Shown piece after piece: positions 1 to 6,038 of a stretch of 10,252 bases of DNA. Origin of the DNA: Vulcanimicrobiota bacterium (GTDB lineage Bacteria; Vulcanimicrobiota; Vulcanimicrobiia; Vulcanimicrobiales; Vulcanimicrobiaceae); NCBI GenBank assembly GCA_030038335.1, contig JASHPC010000194.1, forward strand, positions 1 to 10,252. The letters run 5' to 3'. Numbering within the stretch: the stretch's first letter is position 1; every line of letters starts with the position of its first letter. Both the position numbers and the translations under genes were made by a program. The notes under the pieces are model-generated. The model searched no databases, was not told the origin of the DNA, and worked only from the letters and a program-made list of their open reading frames with translations.

Positions 1-688
1 CTTCCAAGCCGCCGGTGTAAACTTCGAGATTCTGAACTCCCAAGTTGGAGAGGTTCGTCGTAAAGAAACCGGTCATGTCGTCGGAGATCGGGATGCCTTC
101 GAACTCGTATCCCAAGTCCGTCACCTCGCCACCGCGCACGCGCGGTTGCGCCGGGAAGCCCGTCGAGGTAACTCCTGGCGAGACTGAAGCGTACTGATAG
201 AGCGTTTCGAGCAGATCGCCTGGGTTTGTCGCTGCGCTGAGCTCTTGCCCAGAGACGTTATACACGTCGCTGCCCTGGTTGGGATTGACGAGATTGGCAG
301 CGCCCGACGTCTCGGCGTGCGCGATCACCCGAAGCGTGAAAAGCCGCTCGTTTATAACTTGATTTTGGTCCTGCAGCACGACGACGCCCGCCGCGGTTGC
401 CGTTTCGTATCCAGAAATGGAGAACGACATCGTGTATGTGTCGGGCAGGAGCGCAAGGAGTGAGTAGAAGCCGTGTGCGTCGGTCGTCGCCGAAGCGGTT
501 TGGCTTGGCGAAGTCGCCGTCACTGTTACGCCGGCAAGAGGCGCACCGTTATCGCCGCGGACGGTCCCGGTTATCGTGCCCGTGGTGCCGGCAAGCGCTA
601 GGCCACTTGAAAGAAGAACTGCGCTGAAAAATACTCCGAAGACGGACGCAATCAGTCGCGAAAACGTCCGGATACGCGGGTCACCCAT
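1..688 (-). CDS. TonB-dependent receptor, N-terminal part (runs off left edge)
   Basis: Outer-membrane active-transport receptor; only the first 229 codons are in the window, with no stop. Residues 1-33 form a Sec signal peptide (hydrophobic core about 12-31, ending ALALA before GTTG). Residues about 38-118 match a carboxypeptidase-regulatory-like beta-sandwich: GTITGTV, then APLAGVTVTATS, then DAHGFYSLLALLPDTYT. Residues about 145-229 look like the plug: VSGQEL, LLETLYQYASVSPGV, PRVRGGE and LEVYTGGLE are typical plug signatures. The beta-barrel is off the edge. The start is ATG at 688, preceded by a strong Shine-Dalgarno AGAGGTGG (703-696, minus). This layout (signal, regulatory domain, plug) resembles SusC-like and Oar-like receptors. 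The substrate cannot be told. dacB lies upstream on the same strand but is separated by a terminator-like hairpin, so it is probably a separate transcription unit. Confidence 0.88.
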   Translation of the reverse strand, partial: MGDPRIRTFSRLIASVFGVFFSAVLLSSGLALAGTTGTITGTVRGDNGAPLAGVTVTATSPSQTASATTDAHGFYSLLALLPDTYTMSFSISGYETATAAGVVVLQDQNQVINERLFTLRVIAHAETSGAANLVNPNQGSDVYNVSGQELSAATNPGDLLETLYQYASVSPGVTSTGFPAQPRVRGGEVTDLGYEFEGIPISDDMTGFFTTNLSNLGVQNLEVYTGGLE

Positions 689-712
689 CTTTAATCCACC
701 TCTAATAGTCCG

Positions 713-757
713 GAGAAAAGAAAAAGTGATCGGCGCAGGACGCGCTCGTTCACTTTG
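713..757 (-). terminator. Probable rho-independent terminator after dacB
   Basis: Read on the minus strand, AAAGTGA (756-750) pairs with TCACTTT (729-723), with an inner GCGC/GCGC stem around a 5-nt loop and an internal mismatch loop between the two stems. The right arm runs straight into a T-rich tract (TTTTTCTTTT). It lies 37 nt past the dacB stop. It also sits just upstream of the receptor gene, so it could instead act as a leader or attenuator for that gene. Confidence 0.5.
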
Positions 758-793
758 CCCTGCTAATCCGACAAAGGTTTGCTTAGTCCTCCA

Positions 794-2266
794 TTAGCGC
801 GACGCGATCGACGACAGGATCGCGCCGCGAAGTTTCGCAAGAGCTACCGCTCCTCCGGGCTCGTCTTCCCCCATCCACTGGTTGACGAGCAATGAAAACG
901 TCACGACGCCGTGCGTGCGAGTTTGGACGAAACCCGAGATCGTGCGCACGTGACTGATGCTTCCGGTCTTTGCGAAGACGTGGTACTCGGCGGGCGTCCC
1001 GAGGTACGTATGTCGCAGCGTACCGCGAACCCCCGCGAGCGGTAGCGCGTCGATGACGACGTTCCGATACGGCGCCTTCCAGTCGAACTGCAGGATATCG
1101 AGAAGGTCGCGCGGCGTAATCCGGTCGTACTGCGAGAGCCCCGAGCCGTCGGAGATCGAAACGGTTTTCGGGTCGAGGCCGATGCTCCGGAGAAACGCTC
1201 GTTCGACGGTTGCGCCGTTCGCGTCGGTTCCGGGCTCGCCCGCACCGAGCACACCGAGCTCCTTGAGAAGAAGCTCGCCCATGAGGTTGTCGCTCGGATA
1301 CCAAAATCGCTGGAGCAACTGCGGCATGAGCAGCGAGTGGTGCGTCCAGATAACGACCGGATGTGACGGAACGCGGCCATCTTGCACTCCGCCAGCGACG
1401 TTGACGCCCTCACTCGACAACGCACGCAAGAAAACGTCTCCCGCGTACGATTCAGGGTCCGGTACGCTCGGTACAAGATCGCCCGAGGTCTGCGCCCCCA
1501 GAGGATAGGATCCGACTAGCTCTATCGTACGCGGCTCGTCCCAAGGCCGAACGATGTCGACGGTGCTCGCCGATCCGCGCGCACCCGTACGCATCTCGTT
1601 GTCAAGCGTGAGCGCGGAGGTTTCGGGCCACGCGTTGACCACCGGCTTGTCGCCTGCGGTGCTCGCGGGCGTGATGGTGACGTGAACCACGCCGTCCTCG
1701 AGCTCCAGCGCGGAGATGACGGGCGCATAGTAGTACGGAAGATCGTCCCAGGACCAACCGTATCCGAGACGCTGCGAGTCGAAGTGCGAGACATCGGTTA
1801 TCACCGATCCCGTCACAGCGCGGATGCCGGCTGCAGCAACGGCCTTGGCGGCATCGCGGAGATCTCCGGCAGCGAGCAAAGAATCGCCTCCGCCCCGCAA
1901 GTACACGTTGCCGTGCTCGACTCCGTCGACCGGCGCCACGTCGGCGAGTACGGTCGTTACGTACGAGAAGTTCGTTCCGAGGCGATGCAGCGCCGTCGAT
2001 CCGACGAGCAACTTGAAGTTCGAAGCAGGCATGAACTCCTGATCGGCGTTTCTCGAATAGAGAAGCGTGCCGCGCTGCGTGTCGATCGCGATGAAGCCAA
2101 CCTGTGCTCCGCGCAGCGCACGCGAGCGAAGAAGGCTGGTAATCGTCGCGCGAAAGCTGGCAACGTCGCGGGTCGTCCAAGGCGCTCCGCCCACGACAGG
2201 TCTCGGCATCGGACTCGCGGCTACGAGCGAGGCACATGCTGCGAGAGCGCATAATCTTGCGTACAT
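794..2266 (-). CDS. dacB: D-alanyl-D-alanine carboxypeptidase/endopeptidase (PBP4 family, peptidase S13)
   Basis: A 490-aa low-molecular-weight class C penicillin-binding protein. The family removes the terminal D-Ala of the stem peptide and/or cleaves D-Ala-mDAP crosslinks in the periplasm. All three active-site motifs are visible: SxxK as S82-N-F-K85 (within MPASNFKL), SxN as S325-D-N327 (WYPSDNLMGE), and KTG at 433-435 (FAKTGS). The family's DGSGLS box is at 373-378. The stretch between SxxK and SxN (about 240 residues) holds the inserted domains typical of PBP4. Residues 1-17 form a short signal peptide ending near LVAAS. The start is ATG 2266; an in-frame TAG lies 18 nt upstream, so no longer form exists. 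The Shine-Dalgarno is weak (AGGTAG, spaced wide). The start codon overlaps that of the divergent amidase gene, another peptidoglycan enzyme, which supports a shared cell-wall role. Confidence 0.95.
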   Translation of the reverse strand: MYARLCALAACASLVAASPMPRPVVGGAPWTTRDVASFRATITSLLRSRALRGAQVGFIAIDTQRGTLLYSRNADQEFMPASNFKLLVGSTALHRLGTNFSYVTTVLADVAPVDGVEHGNVYLRGGGDSLLAAGDLRDAAKAVAAAGIRAVTGSVITDVSHFDSQRLGYGWSWDDLPYYYAPVISALELEDGVVHVTITPASTAGDKPVVNAWPETSALTLDNEMRTGARGSASTVDIVRPWDEPRTIELVGSYPLGAQTSGDLVPSVPDPESYAGDVFLRALSSEGVNVAGGVQDGRVPSHPVVIWTHHSLLMPQLLQRFWYPSDNLMGELLLKELGVLGAGEPGTDANGATVERAFLRSIGLDPKTVSISDGSGLSQYDRITPRDLLDILQFDWKAPYRNVVIDALPLAGVRGTLRHTYLGTPAEYHVFAKTGSISHVRTISGFVQTRTHGVVTFSLLVNQWMGEDEPGGAVALAKLRGAILSSIASR

Positions 2267-2267
2267 G
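2264..2267. promoter_or_regulatory. CATG palindrome shared by two divergent start codons
   Basis: Bases 2264-2267 read CATG on both strands. The plus-strand amidase ATG is 2265-2267 and the minus-strand dacB ATG is 2266-2264, so two bases belong to both start codons. No intergenic promoter space exists; each gene's promoter must lie inside the other gene's 5' coding region. A CATAAT at 2250-2255 could be a -10 box for the amidase, with a leaderless or near-leaderless message, but no matching -35 is seen. Confidence 0.5.
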
Positions 2268-2834
2268 CAGCATGGTTCTACCTATCCTACCGCGAGCCTC
2301 GATGCGTGGAGACCGGAAACGCCGGGGCGCATCGAGTTCGTCTATCTGCACTGGTCGGCGCACGACTACGCTTCCCTCTTTCCGGCGTATCATTACTGTA
2401 TCGCGCAGCAGAGTGACGGAACGATCGTCGTGGCACAGACGCACGACCTTCGCGAAAACATGCGTGACGTCTACGCGAAGCCGGAGCGCCCGTACGCGCA
2501 GCACACGCGAGGTCGCAACTCGTACGCGGTCGGCATCTCCGCAATGGCAATGGAGAATGCAACGCCGCACGACTTCGGAGCTTATCCCATTACCGAAGGG
2601 CTTATCGACGGACTCTGCGTCGTTGCAGCGCGTCTCGCGTCGTATTACGACATTGCCCTGGACGCCGATCACGTGATGACGCACGCAGAGGCGGCGATCC
2701 GTGACGACTATTTTGGCACCACGCCCGAGGAACGCTGGGACCTCGCGCGTTTCTCGCCTTCGACCGCCGCCCTCACGCCGCGAGAGGCGCTAGCAAGCGG
2801 CGAAACGCTGCGCGTCAGAATGAGATCTACCTAG
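2265..2834 (+). CDS. N-acetylmuramoyl-L-alanine amidase (Amidase_2/PGRP fold)
   Basis: A 189-aa zinc amidase that would cleave the bond between N-acetylmuramic acid and L-Ala of peptidoglycan or its fragments. Visible signatures: the first zinc His in VYLHWSA (H29), AYHYCIAQQSDGTIV (H43 region; the usual YH-hydrophobic-DG strand), the second zinc His in VMTHAE (H140), and a likely Asp ligand in ERWDLARF (D159), spaced as in AmpD and T7-lysozyme-like amidases. I see no signal peptide or membrane segment, so it is either cytoplasmic (muropeptide recycling, like AmpD) or exported by an unseen route. The start ATG 2265 is chosen because the upstream in-frame extension is antisense dacB sequence and the amidase fold begins near residue 23. 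There is no convincing Shine-Dalgarno. Divergent dacB also acts on stem peptides. The start is less sure than the family. Confidence 0.85.
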   Translation: MQHGSTYPTASLDAWRPETPGRIEFVYLHWSAHDYASLFPAYHYCIAQQSDGTIVVAQTHDLRENMRDVYAKPERPYAQHTRGRNSYAVGISAMAMENATPHDFGAYPITEGLIDGLCVVAARLASYYDIALDADHVMTHAEAAIRDDYFGTTPEERWDLARFSPSTAALTPREALASGETLRVRMRST

Positions 2835-2883
2835 GGCTTAGTCGCCGATCTCGCATACCGCAGCCAAATATCGGAAAGCCTTA

Positions 2884-2906
2884 TTTAGGTTTAAGGGTAT
2901 CCTAAA
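2884..2906. promoter_or_regulatory. Inverted repeat upstream of metal transporter; candidate DtxR/MntR-type operator
   Basis: A perfect 6-bp dyad, TTTAGG (2884-2889) and CCTAAA (2901-2906), is separated by 11 bp and ends 8 bp before the transporter ATG. A second TTTAAGG half-site-like element lies in the spacer at 2890-2896. The arms resemble the TTAGG/CCTAA ends of DtxR/IdeR-family boxes, though the known box has a 9-bp rather than 11-bp centre. The position, overlapping the expected promoter or start region of an Nramp gene, is where a metal-dependent repressor would act. The regulator assignment is inference. Confidence 0.4.
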
Positions 2907-2914
2907 ACGCGGTA

Positions 2915-4186
2915 ATGGCAAAACCGTTCGCGACGACGTTGCCGCTGGGCGGCGCAACGCTAGTAAACCGCTTGTTTCGCTTCCTTGCCGTAGCTGGTCC
3001 GGGTGTCATCGTCATGTTCGCCGATACAGAGGCGGGCAGCATCACAACGGCTGCGACGTCAGGCGCGCAGTTCGGCTATAAGCTCGTACTGCTGCAGCTC
3101 CTGCTCGTAGTGCCACTCTTCATCGTTCAGGAAATGACCGTACGCTTGGGCACGGTTACGGGGAAAGGCCACGCGCGCCTCATACGCGATCACTACGGTT
3201 TGGGATGGGCGTGGCTTTCGCTCGGCACGATGCTCCTCACGAACGTCGCAGCGCTCATCACCGAGTTCGCTGGGATCGCAGGCGCGGTGCAGATCTTCGG
3301 CCTGCCGCCGCAGCCGTTCGTCATCATTGCAGCGTTGCTACTCTGTGTCGTGATCTTCACGGCGTCGTACCGGCGCGTCGAAGTCTTTGCGCTCGCGCTC
3401 TGCGCTATCGAGTTGCTCTTCATTCCTGCGGCTTTTGCGGCACACGCTCCGTTGCACGACATTCTAAAACAAGGTATTCTCGGCGCGCAGCCTCTCGGAA
3501 ACGAGTCGTATCTGCTGTTGATTGCGTCGAACATCGGCGCTGTTATCATGCCGTGGATGATCTTCTACCAGCAGAGCGCCACGGTCGACAAAGGGTTGAA
3601 GGAAGGCGACCTAGGATACGCCCGCGCCGACACGGCGATCGGCTCCGTCCTCACGCAAGGCATCATGTGCGCCATCATCGTCACGACTGCGGCGACGCTC
3701 TACGTCCGCCACATTGCCGTTTCCGATGCAGCGCACGCCGCAATTGCGCTCGAGCCGCTCGTTGGAAAGTTCGCCGGCATCACCTTCGGTGCCGGTCTCA
3801 TCGGCGCATCGATGCTCGGGGCTCTTGTCGTTTCGCTAGCCACTGCCTGGGCTTTCGGCGAAGCGTTTTACTGGCGCTGCTCGCTCAACGATGGCCTGCG
3901 CGCGCGCCGCTTCACCGCGCTCTACCTTGCGTGCGTCCTCGCTGCAGCCGCTTTCGTCCTCATTCCGCACTTGCCGCTTATCCAGCTCACCGTCGACGTC
4001 GAAGCATTCAACGGCTTCGTGCTGCCTATCGTGCTCGGCTTCTTGCTCGTACTCGTCAACGACCGGCGCGTGATCGGCGAACGGCGAAACAGGGTACTGG
4101 CAAACGTCATTACGCTCTCACTGTCGGCGCTGATCGTCGGTCTCGGCGTGTGGATGACGATCGCCACATTCGTGCATTCGACGTAA
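2915..4186 (+). CDS. Nramp-family divalent metal transporter, divergent type
   Basis: A 423-aa polytopic inner-membrane protein of about 11 hydrophobic helices, the usual size for MntH/Nramp metal-proton symporters that import Mn2+ or Fe2+. The family is shown by GPGVIVMFAD (28-37), SGAQFGYKLV (49-58), VRLGTVTGKG (76-85) and helix 6 NIGAVIMPWMIFYQQS (206-221). The two metal-site motifs depart from the norm. Helix 1 has DTEAGS (37-42) in place of DPGN, and helix 6 has MPW (212-214) in place of MPH. Asp37 and Met212 are kept, while the Asn and His are lost. It therefore belongs to a divergent branch of the superfamily, and the ion (Mn2+, Fe2+, perhaps Mg2+) is uncertain. The start ATG 2915 has no clear Shine-Dalgarno; a TTTAGG/CCTAAA dyad precedes it. 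It is the first gene of a plus-strand run. Confidence 0.88.
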   Translation: MAKPFATTLPLGGATLVNRLFRFLAVAGPGVIVMFADTEAGSITTAATSGAQFGYKLVLLQLLLVVPLFIVQEMTVRLGTVTGKGHARLIRDHYGLGWAWLSLGTMLLTNVAALITEFAGIAGAVQIFGLPPQPFVIIAALLLCVVIFTASYRRVEVFALALCAIELLFIPAAFAAHAPLHDILKQGILGAQPLGNESYLLLIASNIGAVIMPWMIFYQQSATVDKGLKEGDLGYARADTAIGSVLTQGIMCAIIVTTAATLYVRHIAVSDAAHAAIALEPLVGKFAGITFGAGLIGASMLGALVVSLATAWAFGEAFYWRCSLNDGLRARRFTALYLACVLAAAAFVLIPHLPLIQLTVDVEAFNGFVLPIVLGFLLVLVNDRRVIGERRNRVLANVITLSLSALIVGLGVWMTIATFVHST

Positions 4187-4239
4187 CCTGGCGTCGCAAC
4201 AGGGCGACGGCGAGTCAGTACCAAAACGAAGACGCACGT

Positions 4240-5235
4240 ATGACGCATACGGCGAACGGCCTCTCGGGAACGATCGGCAACACTCCATTGATCGAACTGC
4301 GCGAGCTTTCGCGGCGTCTCGAGAGAACAATTCTGGCCAAGGCCGAGTTTTTGAATCCCGGCGGCTCGGTGAAGGACCGCGCCGCGCGAGGCATCGTCGA
4401 CGATGCTGAGGCGACCGGTGCGCTGCGTACGGGCGGAACGATCGTAGAAGGCACCGCCGGCAACACAGGAATTGCCCTCGCGCTCATCGCCAACGAGCGC
4501 GGCTATAAGAGCGTTATCGTCGTGCCCGCCGATCAGTCGCAGGAGAAGATCGACCTTTTGCGTGCGTACGGTGCAGACGTTCGGGTCGTGCCTGCGGTTC
4601 CATTCACGAATCAAGAAAACTACTATCACGTCGCATGCCGCGTCGCCGAATCGACGCCCGGCGCATTTTGGGCCAATCAGTTCGAGAACACCGCGAACCG
4701 GAAGGCGCACGAAACGTCGACCGGCCCGGAGATATGGGAGCAAACTGGGGGCAATATCGATGCGTTCGTCGCAGCCGCTGGCACGGGCGGCACTATTGCC
4801 GGCGTCTCCATTGCGCTCAAAGCTCGCAAACCGGCGGTTCTCACGGTGCTTTGCGATCCCATGGGATCGGCGCTTTACAACTATGTGACGAAGGGCGCAC
4901 TCGAACCCGAGGGCGACTCCGATTTGGAAGGCATTGGGATCAAGCGTCTCACCGCAAACTTTGCCGATGCTCCGATCGACCGCGCCGTTCGAGGAACCGA
5001 CGTAGACGCCATCGCGATGGTTCACTGGATGCTCGCGCATGAAGGACTCTTCGTCGGCGGCTCGAGTGGACTGAACGTTCTCGGCGCGGCGAGGATCGCG
5101 AAAGAGCTTCCGAAAGGTTCGATCGTCGTGACGATCCTCTGCGATGGCGGTCAGCGCTACCTCTCGCGAATTTTCAACGAGCCTTGGATGAAAGAGAACG
5201 GGTTTCAAAAGCCTTCCTCGCTTGAATTCGTGTAA
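4240..5235 (+). CDS. cysK: Cysteine synthase (PLP-dependent, CysK/CBS family)
   Basis: A 331-aa fold-type II PLP enzyme expected to make L-cysteine from O-acetylserine and sulfide in the cytoplasm. Motifs in order: TIGNTPLIEL (11-20), the PLP lysine K45 in NPGGSVKDR, a substrate loop EGTAGNTG (70-77), the phosphate-binding GTGGT (181-185), and GGSSG (273-277) near the C-terminus. The loop reads EGTAGNTG rather than the EPTSGNTG of enterobacterial CysK. With NQFENTANRKAH (146-157) and DPMGSALYNY (206-215), it groups with the longer cysteine synthase A type found in alphaproteobacteria and fungi. The start ATG 4240 is chosen because the first conserved residues follow 10 codons later; the open frame extends far upstream but there overlaps the transporter in another frame. 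The Shine-Dalgarno is weak. The gap from the transporter is 53 bp, and the next gene follows without a gap. Cystathionine beta-synthase activity is a less likely alternative. Confidence 0.93.
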   Translation: MTHTANGLSGTIGNTPLIELRELSRRLERTILAKAEFLNPGGSVKDRAARGIVDDAEATGALRTGGTIVEGTAGNTGIALALIANERGYKSVIVVPADQSQEKIDLLRAYGADVRVVPAVPFTNQENYYHVACRVAESTPGAFWANQFENTANRKAHETSTGPEIWEQTGGNIDAFVAAAGTGGTIAGVSIALKARKPAVLTVLCDPMGSALYNYVTKGALEPEGDSDLEGIGIKRLTANFADAPIDRAVRGTDVDAIAMVHWMLAHEGLFVGGSSGLNVLGAARIAKELPKGSIVVTILCDGGQRYLSRIFNEPWMKENGFQKPSSLEFV

Positions 5236-6003
5236 ATGGCGAAAATTGCCGTAACCGGATCTAACGGCACGATCGGACGGCGTCTTTGCGCCGACCTGGC
5301 GCGGGACCACGAGCTCGTGCGAATCGATCTGCGCGATGCCGACGTCAACGCGGACGTCCAAGACGTAGATGCGATGACAGTTGCGCTGCACGGATGTGAG
5401 ACCGTTATTCATCTCGCCGGTGTCGTTGCCGTGGACGCTGATTGGGAGAGCGTATACTCGGTAAATATCGGCGGAACGTTCAACGTCTTTGAGGCGGCTC
5501 GGCGCAATGGTGCCAAGCGCATCATCTTCGCGAGTTCCAACCACTGCGTCGGGATGTACGAAGCAGACAACATACCTGGAATTTACGAGGCAGGGTCTGG
5601 TACGGTCGTCGGCGTTAGCGCGCCGTACCGGCCGGATAGTCTCTACGGGGTTTGGAAGGCGTACGGCGAGGCTTTGGGACGCTACTATAGCGACAAGTTT
5701 GGAATCCAGGTCGCGTGCGTGCGGATTGGCTCGATAACGCAATCCGACGACCCGCGAGACGAGAGCGTTCGAGCGTCGAGCGGGTGGCTCGGTCTCACGG
5801 ACGAGCAAAAGTTCAAACGCTATGCGGCCACCTGGATGTCACAGCGTGACTTCGCGAGGCTCGTTCGTGCAATTCTCACACACGACATTCCTTATGCCGT
5901 CGTTTACGGCGTCGGCGACAATGCGACGCGCTTCTGGGATTTGGAGCCGGGACGCGCGATCTACGGATTCTGGCCACAGGACGGCGTCAAGGACAGCCCC
6001 TAA
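5236..6003 (+). CDS. NAD-dependent epimerase/dehydratase (extended SDR), uronate-dehydrogenase-like
   Basis: A 255-aa Rossmann-fold oxidoreductase. The nucleotide-binding motif is GSNGTIG (8-14), an early acidic residue (D31) suggests NAD+, and HLAG (59-62) follows. The catalytic Ser region is FASSNH (98-103), and YxxxK is Y137-GVW-K141 within RPDSLYGVWK. ASSNH, RPDSLYG, VRIGS (162-166), a TWMSQRDFARL block (199-209) and a C-terminal WPQDG (246-250) match uronate dehydrogenases, which oxidise galacturonate or glucuronate to the aldarolactone. Between VRIGS and TWMSQRDF there are about 20 extra residues relative to the Agrobacterium-type enzyme as I recall it, so the substrate may differ. The ATG directly follows the TAA of the cysteine synthase gene, which suggests translational coupling. 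There are no membrane or signal segments. Confidence 0.85.
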   Translation: MAKIAVTGSNGTIGRRLCADLARDHELVRIDLRDADVNADVQDVDAMTVALHGCETVIHLAGVVAVDADWESVYSVNIGGTFNVFEAARRNGAKRIIFASSNHCVGMYEADNIPGIYEAGSGTVVGVSAPYRPDSLYGVWKAYGEALGRYYSDKFGIQVACVRIGSITQSDDPRDESVRASSGWLGLTDEQKFKRYAATWMSQRDFARLVRAILTHDIPYAVVYGVGDNATRFWDLEPGRAIYGFWPQDGVKDSP

Positions 6004-6025
6004 TACTACGGAAGAAAAAATTGCT

Positions 6026-6032
6026 GAGGGAG
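6026..6032 (+). promoter_or_regulatory. Ribosome binding site fixing the prolyl oligopeptidase start
   Basis: GAGGGAG lies 6 nt before ATG 6039. It rules out the upstream in-frame TTG at 6021, which would place charged residues (MLRENP) ahead of an otherwise well-formed signal peptide. Confidence 0.7.
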
Positions 6033-6038
6033 AATCCG

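Noticed and set aside
2234..2243. Lipobox-like LAAC at residues 8-11 of DacB
   Set aside because: The hydrophobic stretch before the Cys is only about six residues, too short for a lipoprotein signal. An ordinary short Sec signal ending near residue 17 fits better.
1602..2684. Minus-strand open frame of 360 codons across the dacB/amidase junction
   Set aside because: It lies in a different frame from dacB, is Arg-rich and without motifs; dacB and the amidase explain both strands.
4192..4209. CGTCGC/GCGACG hairpin after the transporter gene as a terminator
   Set aside because: The stem is only 6 bp with a 6-nt loop and no T-tract follows, so it does not look like a rho-independent terminator.
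3205..4239. Upstream extension of the cysteine synthase frame
   Set aside because: The translation is Arg-rich and low in sense, and it overlaps the transporter in another frame. Conserved cysteine synthase sequence begins only after ATG 4240.
3922..5808. Long minus-strand open frame (628 codons) opposite the transporter, cysteine synthase and SDR genes
   Set aside because: It is rich in Arg, His and Val in the way of antisense frames in GC-rich DNA, shows no family motif, and covers three well-supported genes on the other strand.
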